64,000 nt of DNA from Burkholderia sp052045245. Its GTDB lineage: Bacteria; Pseudomonadota; Gammaproteobacteria; Burkholderiales; Burkholderiaceae. The stretch covers positions 62,001 through 126,000 of the forward strand of contig NZ_JBQEON010000016.1 in assembly GCF_052045245.1 (NCBI RefSeq), read 5' to 3'. Below are positions 1 through 7,513 of this stretch, in pieces. Under the pieces are notes generated by a model. That model made no database searches. It was given only the letters and a program-made list of their open reading frames with translations, and was not told the origin of the DNA. Both the position numbers and the translations under genes were made by a program. Every line of letters starts with the position of its first letter. Within the stretch, counting starts at the first letter, position 1.

Positions 1-38
1 AACAGCACGCGCAGCGGCAGCGGATTCGAATCGGACAT
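1..38 (-). CDS. N-terminal end of an unidentified protein (partial)
   Basis: Only the first 12 codons are in the window (MSDSNPLPLRVL). The ATG at 38 is preceded by AGGAG at a good distance, so it is a real translation start. It lies 53 bases downstream of the monooxygenase on the same strand and is probably in the same operon. There is too little sequence to name a family. Confidence 0.6.
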   Translation of the reverse strand, partial: MSDSNPLPLRVL

Positions 39-91
39 GACAGGTTCTCCTGAAGAAAGGGGGCGGCGTCGTCGACATCGAGCGACGCGGA

Positions 92-1285
92 TTACAGATA
101 GCCGGGGAACGGCGTGACGCCGGTGAACACCGCGCCCGCGCCGTCGAAGTTGCCTTCGCCGAGAAACGCGTGCTGCGTGACGACCATCGCGTCGCGCAGC
201 AGGCGTTGCAGCGGATGCGTGCGATAGATCGCGGCCGTGCCGCCGAGCCGGTACGCGCGCTCGACGACGCTCGCGCCTTCGCGGGCGATCTGCGTGGCCG
301 CGAGCCGCAGCAGGCTGACCTGCTCGGCCGTCACGGGGTTGCCGGCGAGGATCGATTGCCAGACCGAGTCGGTCGCGTCGTAGAAGAACGCGCGCGCCGA
401 GCGCAGCTGCGCCTCGGCCTTCGCGAGCTCGATCCGGTAGTACGCGCGATCGGCGAGGCGCGGTGCGCCGGTCGTCGTTTGGCGGCCGCCCGACATCCGG
501 TTCACGACGTCGAGCGCCGCGCGCGCCAGCCCGAGGTTGACCACGGCGAGCACCTGCGCCGCATAGGCGACGGTCGGATAGCGGTACAGCGGCTCGTCGA
601 CGGTCGGCTCGCCGCCGCGCACGAAGGTCCAGGCTTCGGGCACGAAGCGGTCGTCGACGCGCAGGTCGTGGCTGCCGGTGCCCTGCATCCCGACCACGCT
701 CCAGTTCTCGACGATCGCGACGTCGGCGGCGCGGAACACGGCCGTGCGCGGCTTGTTCGGCGCGGCGTCCTGCGCGCCGGGCACGGCGATGCCGACGCCG
801 AGCCAGTCGGCGCCCTTGCAGCCGCTCGCGAACTTCCACGTGCCGTTCACGCGCCAGCCGCCGGGCGCCGCCTGTGCCGGCTGCACCGGGAACAGCCCGC
901 CCGCGAACACCTGGTCGGGGCCGCTCGCGTACAGCTCGGCCTGCGTCGCGAGCGGCAGCGCGGCGAGATACACGTTGGCCGAGCCGAAGCTCGCGACCCA
1001 CGCGGCCGATCCGTCGGCGGTCGCGATTCGCTCGATCATGTCGAGGAACGCGGTCGGCGCGAGCGCATCGCCGCCGAAGCGGCGCGGCGTGCCCGCGCGA
1101 TAGAGGCCGGCTTCCTTGAACAGCGCGATCACGTCGCGCGGCACGTGCGACAGGCGGTCGAATTCGTCGCGGCGCGCGGCGACGATCTCGAGCACCGCGT
1201 CGAGCGGCGACACCCGCGCGGCCGCTTCGCGGACCGCATGCGGCGAGGGGGGCGCGGCGTCGATGGCGAGGGCGGCGTTGGGCAT
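92..1285 (-). CDS. Acyl-CoA-dehydrogenase-fold flavin-dependent monooxygenase
   Basis: 397 aa. The protein has the acyl-CoA dehydrogenase fold used by two-component flavin monooxygenases (HpaB/DszC/IacA-like). The helical N-terminal part is followed by a middle beta domain with GGWRVNGTWKFASGC and a C-terminal four-helix part with AYRLGGTAAIYRTHPLQRLLRD. These enzymes use reduced flavin from a separate reductase to hydroxylate an aromatic substrate. The start at 1285 was chosen over an upstream one because CAGGAGA lies just before it. It is divergent from the histidine kinase and close to Rieske dioxygenase genes. The substrate is not visible in the sequence. IacA of indole-3-acetate catabolism is one candidate, and a DszC-like desulfurisation or hydroxylase role is another. 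Confidence 0.8.
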   Translation of the reverse strand: MPNAALAIDAAPPSPHAVREAAARVSPLDAVLEIVAARRDEFDRLSHVPRDVIALFKEAGLYRAGTPRRFGGDALAPTAFLDMIERIATADGSAAWVASFGSANVYLAALPLATQAELYASGPDQVFAGGLFPVQPAQAAPGGWRVNGTWKFASGCKGADWLGVGIAVPGAQDAAPNKPRTAVFRAADVAIVENWSVVGMQGTGSHDLRVDDRFVPEAWTFVRGGEPTVDEPLYRYPTVAYAAQVLAVVNLGLARAALDVVNRMSGGRQTTTGAPRLADRAYYRIELAKAEAQLRSARAFFYDATDSVWQSILAGNPVTAEQVSLLRLAATQIAREGASVVERAYRLGGTAAIYRTHPLQRLLRDAMVVTQHAFLGEGNFDGAGAVFTGVTPFPGYL

Positions 1286-1500
1286 GACTGTCTCCTGGGG
1301 ATGGGGTTCGATTGCGGGGGCAAGACGATGCAGCCAGTCTAGAAACGCCGAAAACACGCAGCAATTGGTGCGTAGGGCCGCGCGACTGGTGTCGCTCCGT
1401 GCCGGACTAAAGAAATCTTCAGATGCGGGCCGCGCACGCCGGTGCTATGTTGGACCTCCGGCCGCGCGACGCCGCGCGCCTTCATCCGATTCCGCCGATC

Positions 1501-2988
1501 ATGAGTTTCCCCGACGAAGACGATTTCCACCGGCTGCTCGACGCATTGACCACCTGCGTGCTGCTGCACGATGCGCAGACGAAGGCGATCGTGTGGGCGA
1601 ACCGCGCCGCGTGCATCGCGCTCGGCTTTTCCGTCGAGGAGCTGCTGCCGCTGAAGGCGCCGGACATGACGCGCCCCGAACCGAAATACCGGCGCGAGAT
1701 CGCGGTGGGCGCATGGGATCGCGCGCTCGTCGACGGGCCGCAGGTGTACGAATGGTGCTATCGATCGCGAACGGGCGTCGACATGCTGTCCGAGGCCACC
1801 GCGACCTACGTGCCGCTGGGTGGGCGCGACGTCGTGATGGTGCAGTTCCGCGACATCAGCGCGGAAGAGGCGGTCCGCCAGCAGCTGCACCGCTACGAGG
1901 CGCGGCTGCGCGAATTCATGCAGGACCTCGACGAAGGCATCGCGGTCGTGACGCCGCATGGCGGCGTGCAGTTCATCAGCGAGTCGGGCCGCCGCGTGCT
2001 CGGGCTCGCGCCCGACGAAGCGCTCGGCGCGGTGCTCGACTACTGTTCCGAGGCCGATCGCGACCGGCTCGTCGCGCAGCTGCGCGACGCGCCGTCGGCG
2101 CACCCGTCCGCGCCGCAGCGCTACCGGATCGTGCGGCGTGACGGCTCGCCGTGCTGGCTGCGCATTCTGTGCCGGCAGGTCGAGATCGAAGGCGATCTCG
2201 ACGGGCTGCTCGTGCAGTTCCGCGACGTGAGCGACGAAGTCGCGATCGAGAACGCCCGGCGCGCCGAGGCGCGGATGCTCGAATACGCGGGGCGCTACAA
2301 CGCGATGGGCGAGATGGCGAGCGTGATCGCGCACGAGCTGAGCCAGCCGCTCGCGGCCGTGCGCAACTTCATCGAGGGCGCGGTGCAGCGGTTGAACGCG
2401 CGCGGCGCCGTCGACGATGCGATCTGGGGGTTGCGCAGCGCCGATCGGCAGGCCGAGCATGCGGCGCTGATCATCAAGAGCGTGCGCGAGTTCATCGTGA
2501 AGCGGGAGCCGGTCGTCGCGCTCGCCGACTTGCGCGAGATCCTCGCCGACGTCGCGTATTTCATCGAGCTGCGCGCGAAGGAAGCGGGCGTGACGGTCGC
2601 GATCGTGCAGGCCGCTGCGCCGCTGCCGATCCGATGTGAACGCGTGCTGATCGGGCAGGTGATTCTCAACCTTGCGTTCAACGCGATCGAGGCATTCGCC
2701 GGCTGCGAGCGCGCGCCGTGCACGCTGACGCTCGGCACCGCGAACGTCGGCGGGCAGGCGGAACTGCGCGCGATCGACAACGGGCCGGGTATCGCCGAGG
2801 ACGCGCACGACCGGCTGTTCGACGGCTTCTCGTCGTCGAAGGCCGGCGGCAACGGCATCGGGTTGTCGCTGTGCAAGAGCATCGTCACGCGCCACGGCGG
2901 GCGCATCGGCGCGAGCCCGGTCGAAGGCGGCGGGCTCGACTGCCGCGTGACGCTGCCGCTCGCCGACACGCACGCCACGGCAGGGTAG
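1501..2988 (+). CDS. PAS-PAS sensor histidine kinase, FixL/TodS-like, cytoplasmic
   Basis: 495 aa. There are two PAS domains (about residues 5-120 and 130-245), then a HisKA dimerisation helix with phospho-acceptor His278 in AHELSQPLAAVRNF, then an HATPase domain with N box NLAFNAIEAF, DNGPGIA and GIGLSLCKSIVTRHGG. No membrane segment is visible, so it probably senses an intracellular compound. The start at 1501 is preferred over an upstream ATG at 1423, because family homology begins with MSFPDEDDFHRLLD, but no strong ribosome-binding site is seen. No response regulator lies next to it in the window. It sits between the monooxygenase (divergent) and the tautomerase (convergent) and probably regulates the aromatic cluster, perhaps through a partner left of the window. 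Confidence 0.85.
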   Translation: MSFPDEDDFHRLLDALTTCVLLHDAQTKAIVWANRAACIALGFSVEELLPLKAPDMTRPEPKYRREIAVGAWDRALVDGPQVYEWCYRSRTGVDMLSEATATYVPLGGRDVVMVQFRDISAEEAVRQQLHRYEARLREFMQDLDEGIAVVTPHGGVQFISESGRRVLGLAPDEALGAVLDYCSEADRDRLVAQLRDAPSAHPSAPQRYRIVRRDGSPCWLRILCRQVEIEGDLDGLLVQFRDVSDEVAIENARRAEARMLEYAGRYNAMGEMASVIAHELSQPLAAVRNFIEGAVQRLNARGAVDDAIWGLRSADRQAEHAALIIKSVREFIVKREPVVALADLREILADVAYFIELRAKEAGVTVAIVQAAAPLPIRCERVLIGQVILNLAFNAIEAFAGCERAPCTLTLGTANVGGQAELRAIDNGPGIAEDAHDRLFDGFSSSKAGGNGIGLSLCKSIVTRHGGRIGASPVEGGGLDCRVTLPLADTHATAG

Positions 2989-3005
2989 CGACGCGCGGCG
3001 CACGA

Positions 3006-3392
3006 TCAGCGCCCCAACGCCCGCGCGGTTTGGCCGCCGATCCCGAAGTCGGTGTTCGGGATGTCCTTGATGATCACGCGTGTCGCCTGCAATGGCGCAT
3101 CGAGCACGTTCGCGGCGGCGTCGGACAGCGCGGCGATCAACGCACGTTTCTGCTCGTCGGTGCGGCCGGCGATCAGGATCGCGACGATCACCGGCAGCGA
3201 CGGCGGCGCGCCGTCGGCGGCCGTGCGCCCGCCAAGGCCGATCTGCGTGGCCGGCAATTCGGTGAGCAGCACGCGCACCGATTCGATCGGTGCGCCGATC
3301 GCGTCGACGGTCGCACCGCTGAGCCGCGCGATCAGCTCGGCCTTGCGCGCGTCGTCATGGCCGGCCGGCAGGAAAACTTCGAGTGTGGGCAT
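3006..3392 (-). CDS. Tandem-fused 4-oxalocrotonate tautomerase family protein
   Basis: 128 aa, about twice the usual 60-70 aa of a 4-oxalocrotonate tautomerase subunit. Two homologous halves are visible. Half 1 starts MPTLEVFLPAG and ends TQIGLGG. Half 2 starts LPVIVAILIAG and ends TDFGIGG. Pro2 of half 1 becomes the catalytic amino-terminal proline after Met removal. The second half also carries a Pro at the matching place, but it is internal and cannot be a free N-terminus. Such enzymes tautomerise enol/keto acids or dehalogenate. The gene lies 65 bases downstream of the dioxygenase beta subunit on the same strand, so it probably belongs to the same operon and acts on a downstream metabolite. 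Confidence 0.82.
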   Translation of the reverse strand: MPTLEVFLPAGHDDARKAELIARLSGATVDAIGAPIESVRVLLTELPATQIGLGGRTAADGAPPSLPVIVAILIAGRTDEQKRALIAALSDAAANVLDAPLQATRVIIKDIPNTDFGIGGQTARALGR

Positions 3393-3457
3393 GGTCGTCC
3401 GGAAAGGTGAAGGTGACCGGTTCACCGTTGCCGATTCGGCGGCGAACCGGCCGCCGC

Positions 3458-3961
3458 TTACAGCAGGAAGCCGATCGCGCTGAGCGCTTCGGTCGAGTCG
3501 ATCAGGCGCACGACCTTTTCCGCGATCCGCATCTCGCCGTCGGCATCGACGTGCAGCTTGTGCGTGACGTCGGCCGCGAACAGCGTGGCGACGCCGCGCT
3601 TGTACGCGACCACGACCTGCGCGGATTTCAGCTCGACGGTGCCGGCACTGCTGCTGTCGAGCGTGAAGCGCGACACGGTGCGCACCGTGCGCGCGGCGTC
3701 GGTGGCCGATGCCGAGTAACCGGACACCATGCGCTGCACGCGCTTCTCGCGCATGTCCTGATCGTCGAACACGTAGTTCAGCGTCGCCGCGAAGTCGGTC
3801 GTATCGGGATCGATCGGCACCACGTAGTGGCCGGCCGGATCCCACAGGTCGAGCCATGCGCGATAGTCGCGGCGGTCGAGCATCTCGGCCTCGCGCCACA
3901 CGAATTCGACCGCGCGGGCGAAGGTCTGCTCGGAAAGGAGGGCGTTGCGGTCGTCCATCAT
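3458..3961 (-). CDS. Aromatic-ring-hydroxylating dioxygenase, beta subunit
   Basis: 167 aa, the normal size for the small (SnoaL/NTF2-like) subunit of Rieske ring-hydroxylating oxygenases. The body contains VEFVWREAEMLDRRDYRAWLDLW and the RTVSRFTLD region, and it ends in STEALSAIGFLL. The beta subunit packs against alpha in an alpha3beta3 hexamer and is mainly structural. The ATG at 3961 overlaps the stop codon of the alpha gene (ATGATGA), so the two subunits are translationally coupled. GGAG of the alpha C-terminal codons serves as ribosome-binding site. An ATG one codon later (3958) is equally possible. Confidence 0.88.
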   Translation of the reverse strand: MMDDRNALLSEQTFARAVEFVWREAEMLDRRDYRAWLDLWDPAGHYVVPIDPDTTDFAATLNYVFDDQDMREKRVQRMVSGYSASATDAARTVRTVSRFTLDSSSAGTVELKSAQVVVAYKRGVATLFAADVTHKLHVDADGEMRIAEKVVRLIDSTEALSAIGFLL

Positions 3962-5241
3962 TGTTGCTCCATCATCTTGCGCCATTGCTGGTAGGCCTCG
4001 CGCATGCCCGTCTCGTCGGTCGCATGCGCGGTCTTCTCGCCGTTCGCGGCGGTCGTTTCGCGGTTCAGCCCGCGGTTCACGAGAATCGGCACGTCGGGGC
4101 CCGCATGCGCGCCGCGCTGCACGCGCTCCCACGCTTCCGCGTCGTCGGGGCTGCCGAAGCCGAACGGGCCCTGGAAGTGCTCGTGAATGCGCAGCCGCTC
4201 GCGGTTCGCTTCGTCGGGGCCGCCGTCCATCGCGAGCGCGACGTGGCGGATCTCGGTCTCGTTCGCGGAGATCGGCCGCAGCACGCGGAAGAACGCCATC
4301 GACAGCGCGAGGTTCGGGAACAGGTTCAGGTTGAAGCCGACCCCCATCAGCGAGCGCACGATGCGGCGCACTTCGTCCGGCGCATGGCGCTCGGCGAGCT
4401 TCTCGGCGAGCGGCGCGAAACGCTCGGGCAGCGGCGCGCCGTCGTCCTCGTCGAGATCGATCAGCTCGGGCATCAGCACCGCGAGGCTGTGGCCGTTGCC
4501 GAGCCCGCGGCAGAACGCGTCGTCGCTCGTCATGAAGCTCGTGATCGCGGCGGCCGTCTCGTCGTCGATCGACTTCATCCACGACTTGTGCACGACGGGG
4601 AAGTGATAGAGGTCGGTGGTGTTCTCGAGCTGGATCTTCCAGTTGCCCTTGAACTTGAACTTGTGCTCGCCGTTCGCCTTGATCGGGTAGCCGGCGCCCT
4701 GTTTCATGAACAGGTCGATCCACGGCTTCGCGCCGCCGAGGAAATCCTCGAGCGGCTCGATCGCATCGTTGAAGCTCGCGAACACCAGCCCCTGGTACAC
4801 GCCGACGCGCAGCTTCACGAGCGGCAGGTCGCCTTTCTCGCACACGCCTTCGTAGCCGTCGCCGTACGGCAGCGCGCGCAGCGTGCCGTCGAGCGCGTAC
4901 GACCAGCTGTGATACGGGCACGTGAAGCCCTTCGCGTTGCCCTTGTGCGATTCGCACACGGTCGCGCCGCGATGGCGGCAGCGGTTCTGCAGCACGTTGA
5001 TCTCGCCGGTCCTGTCGCGCACGACGATCACCGGCTGGCGGCCGATCGTCGTCGTGATGAAGTCGCCCGGGTTCGGCAGCTCGCTCTCGTGCGCGACCCA
5101 GATCCAGGTGCGGTAGAAGATGCGGTCGAGCTCGGCTTCGAACAGCGCGGGATCGTGATACATCGCGGGCGCGATGCGGTCGGGCTGCGCGAGACCATGC
5201 AAGGCGCGGGTGTCGATCGTCTGGTAGGCAATGTCGCTCAT
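3958..5241 (-). CDS. Aromatic-ring-hydroxylating dioxygenase, alpha subunit (Rieske/non-haem iron)
   Basis: 427 aa, full length. The Rieske [2Fe-2S] cluster is held by Cys88-x-His90 and Cys108-x2-His111. The mononuclear iron site is shown by Asn207, Asp210, His213 and His218 (D-LY-H-FPVV-H). The enzyme would insert O2 into an aromatic substrate using electrons from the FMN/[2Fe-2S] reductase at 6378-7358. The start at 5241 (MSDIAYQTID) is preferred to an upstream TTG at 5283 because family homology begins there. It is the first gene of the alpha-beta-tautomerase unit and is divergent from a LysR gene, the usual arrangement for an inducible aromatic oxygenase. The family set resembles IacC/IacD, but benzoate-, anthranilate- or terephthalate-type substrates are not excluded. 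Confidence 0.9.
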   Translation of the reverse strand: MSDIAYQTIDTRALHGLAQPDRIAPAMYHDPALFEAELDRIFYRTWIWVAHESELPNPGDFITTTIGRQPVIVVRDRTGEINVLQNRCRHRGATVCESHKGNAKGFTCPYHSWSYALDGTLRALPYGDGYEGVCEKGDLPLVKLRVGVYQGLVFASFNDAIEPLEDFLGGAKPWIDLFMKQGAGYPIKANGEHKFKFKGNWKIQLENTTDLYHFPVVHKSWMKSIDDETAAAITSFMTSDDAFCRGLGNGHSLAVLMPELIDLDEDDGAPLPERFAPLAEKLAERHAPDEVRRIVRSLMGVGFNLNLFPNLALSMAFFRVLRPISANETEIRHVALAMDGGPDEANRERLRIHEHFQGPFGFGSPDDAEAWERVQRGAHAGPDVPILVNRGLNRETTAANGEKTAHATDETGMREAYQQWRKMMEQQ

Positions 5242-5333
5242 CGTCGTCGTGGGGAAAGAGTCGCGAAATCGGGCTGCGCTCAAGGTGCAGCGTCGGGAGA
5301 CCAGTCTCGTCTTCTGCTATATATCCGTCAAAT

Positions 5334-5353
5334 TGATCTAAAATTACCAATCA
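5334..5353. promoter_or_regulatory. Candidate LysR binding site between dioxygenase and regulator
   Basis: In the 141-base AT-rich divergent region there is TGAT-N12-ATCA, an imperfect dyad of the T-N11-A kind bound by LysR proteins. It lies just before the regulator gene and upstream of the dioxygenase. Assignment is by position and shape only. Confidence 0.4.
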
Positions 5354-5382
5354 GATAAATGCGGCAAATGATGGAGGTTACG

Positions 5383-6300
5383 ATGACGTCGGTCGATCAT
5401 CTCGATCTGAACCTGTTGCGCGTATTCCAGGCGATCGTCGAGGAACGCAGCCTGACGAAGGCCGGCGAGCGGCTCGCGCTGTCGCAGCCCGCCGTCAGCT
5501 ATTCGCTCGGCCGGTTGCGCACGCTGTTCGACGATCCGCTGTTCGTGCGCACGCGCGCCGGGATGCAGCCGACGCCGGTCGCGCTCGAGCTCGCGGGGAT
5601 CGTCGGCAAGGCGCTCGACATGGTGCGGGTCGCGCTGCGCTATGCGGAGCGCTTCGATCCGGCCACCAGCACGCGTACGTTCCGGTTGTCGCTGTCCGAT
5701 GCGGGCGAGATGGCGTACCTGCCGGCGATCTGCCAGGCGCTGCGCGAACGCGCGCCACGCGTGACGTTGAGCGTGCAGCCGCTGCCGGTGGAGGAGATCG
5801 AGGAAGCGCTGCGCGCGAGCCGGCTCGACTTCGCGATCGGCAACCTTCCGGAGCTGATGTCGCGCACGCGCCACCAGGTGCTGTTCGAGGAAACCTACGT
5901 GTGCATGACGGCGCGCCGGCGCGGGGTGCCGGCCGGCGCGGCGCTGAGCCTCGAGCAGTTCGTGCGCGCCGCGCACGTCAACGTGAAATCGGTCGAGCAC
6001 AGCCACCACGCGCTCGACGATGCGTTGCGCGCGCAGGGGGTGGGCCGCAACATCGCGCTCGAAGTGCCGCACTTCGTCGCGCTGCCGAGCGTGCTGTCGG
6101 TCACCGATCTCTACGCGACGCTGCCGAAGCGGCTCGCGCAGATCCTGAACCGCGACAACGCGTTTCGCCTGTACGCGCTGCCGGTGACGCTGCCGCCCGC
6201 GCCGGTCACGATGCACTGGCACGAGCATTTTCACGAGGACGAGGGGATCGCGTGGATGCGTGCGCTGCTGGCGGAGATCGTCGAGCGGTTCGACGAATGA
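5383..6300 (+). CDS. LysR-family transcriptional regulator (NodD/NahR type)
   Basis: 305 aa. The N-terminal winged helix has LDLNLLRVFQAIVEERSLTKAG and QPAVSYSLGRLR, typical of the NahR/NodD branch, which responds to aromatic inducers. The ligand-binding domain follows (from about residue 90). The start at 5383 is chosen because GGAGG sits six bases upstream. An ATG at 5359 in the same frame has no such site. It is divergent from the dioxygenase alpha gene and convergent with the reductase gene, so it is the probable activator of the cluster. Confidence 0.88.
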   Translation: MTSVDHLDLNLLRVFQAIVEERSLTKAGERLALSQPAVSYSLGRLRTLFDDPLFVRTRAGMQPTPVALELAGIVGKALDMVRVALRYAERFDPATSTRTFRLSLSDAGEMAYLPAICQALRERAPRVTLSVQPLPVEEIEEALRASRLDFAIGNLPELMSRTRHQVLFEETYVCMTARRRGVPAGAALSLEQFVRAAHVNVKSVEHSHHALDDALRAQGVGRNIALEVPHFVALPSVLSVTDLYATLPKRLAQILNRDNAFRLYALPVTLPPAPVTMHWHEHFHEDEGIAWMRALLAEIVERFDE

Positions 6301-6377
6301 CGGCCGGGTGGTGCCCGCGTACCGGCGCGGCAGTACATCAGCGCACCGACGCACCAACGAGACAACGCGTCAACACA

Positions 6378-7358
6378 TCACAGATCGAGGACGAGCACCG
6401 CCGAGCGCGCACGCGACACGCAGCAGCAGATCACCGTGTTGCTCGCGCGTTCGGCCTTGCTGAGGCAGTGATCGCGATGATCGGGTTCGCCGTCGAGCAC
6501 CGGCACCATGCAGGTGCCGCACACGCCTTCGCCGCATGAGGTATCGACCTCGATGCCGATGCGCGCGAGCGCGTCGACGATCGATGTGTCGGGCGCAACG
6601 CGCACCGCTTGGCCGCTGCGTTGCAGGCGCACTTCGAAGCCTTCCGCCGGAGCGGCATCCGCGGCGGCGTCGGCCGCGGCCGGTTCCGCCGCGAAGCGTT
6701 CCAGGTGAATCGCGTCTTCGGGAAGCCGCGTCGCCGCGGCAGCGACGACCGCATCCATGAACGGCCCGGGCCCGCACGTATAGACATGCGCGTTCGCGTC
6801 GATCGACTCGACGCAACGACCGAGTTTCGCGGCCAGCGCATCGGGTTCGATCCCGTAATGGAACGTCACGTGCGACGCGAACGGTTCGGCCGACAGTTCG
6901 TCGACGAAGGCCGCATGCTCGCGGCTGCGCGCGAAATAGTGCAACCGGTAACGCGCGCCGCGCTGCGCGAGCGCGTACGCCATCGACAGCAGCGGCGTGA
7001 TGCCGATTCCGGCCGCGACCAGCACATGCTCGCTCGCGTCGTCCGCCAGGCGAAACAGGTTGCGCGGCGCGCCGATCGACAGCTCCGCGCCGACGCACAC
7101 GTCGTCGTGCAGCGAGCGCGAGCCGCCGCGCGACTGCGCTTCCTTCTTCACCGCGAACAGATAGTTGCCGCGCTCGTCGGGGCGGCCGCACAGCGAGTAT
7201 TGCCGCGTGACGCCGGACGGCGCGGTGACGTCGATATGGGCGCCCGGCTCATACGCGTCGAACGGCTGGCCGTCGACGCGCGAGACCCGGAAACAGCGGA
7301 TGTCCTGCGCCGCGTCGATCAGCGCGTCGATCCGGACCTGGTGGCGGTTCGCTTGCAT
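6378..7358 (-). CDS. Phthalate-dioxygenase-reductase-like FMN/[2Fe-2S] oxidoreductase
   Basis: 326 aa in the phthalate dioxygenase reductase / VanB / IacF order. The flavin domain has RQYSLCG. The NAD domain has AGIGITPLLSMAYAL and YTCGPGPFMDAV. A C-terminal plant-type ferredoxin domain carries Cys residues in CGEGVCGTCMVPVLDG and the last ligand in RDHCLS. It transfers electrons from NADH to the Rieske oxygenase. The start at 7358 is the MQANRHQVRID Met, and upstream Met codons lie in poor context. It has its own predicted promoter at 7420-7448. Confidence 0.9.
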   Translation of the reverse strand: MQANRHQVRIDALIDAAQDIRCFRVSRVDGQPFDAYEPGAHIDVTAPSGVTRQYSLCGRPDERGNYLFAVKKEAQSRGGSRSLHDDVCVGAELSIGAPRNLFRLADDASEHVLVAAGIGITPLLSMAYALAQRGARYRLHYFARSREHAAFVDELSAEPFASHVTFHYGIEPDALAAKLGRCVESIDANAHVYTCGPGPFMDAVVAAAATRLPEDAIHLERFAAEPAAADAAADAAPAEGFEVRLQRSGQAVRVAPDTSIVDALARIGIEVDTSCGEGVCGTCMVPVLDGEPDHRDHCLSKAERASNTVICCCVSRARSAVLVLDL

Positions 7359-7419
7359 GGGGTGTTCCGTGGGGTAGGGAGGAAACCGGCGCGGCAGGCA
7401 CCGCGCCGTCATGCAACCG

Positions 7420-7448
7420 AGAATAGGGATGGGCATCGCATAAATCAA
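7420..7448 (-). promoter_or_regulatory. Predicted sigma-70 promoter of the reductase gene
   Basis: On the minus strand TTGATT (7448-7443) and TATTCT (7425-7420) are separated by exactly 17 bases in an AT-rich patch. This lies 62 bases upstream of the reductase start and just after the terminator of the MFS gene, so the reductase can be transcribed independently. Confidence 0.55.
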
Positions 7449-7454
7449 ATCGAT

Positions 7455-7474
7455 AAAAAAACGATGCCGGCATC
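7455..7474 (-). terminator. Intrinsic terminator of the MFS gene
   Basis: On the minus strand GATGCCGGCATC (self-complementary, 7474-7463) is followed at once by G and seven T. It lies about 40 bases past the MFS stop codon. The stem is short but the U-tract is strong. Confidence 0.55.
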
Positions 7475-7513
7475 AGTGAGGTGGATGATGGTTGGCGGCC
7501 CGATCGTCGGCGG

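Noticed and set aside
1356..1373. Short dyad ACGCA-N8-TGCGT between the monooxygenase and the kinase
   Set aside because: Only five bases per arm in a GC-rich region, so it can be chance.
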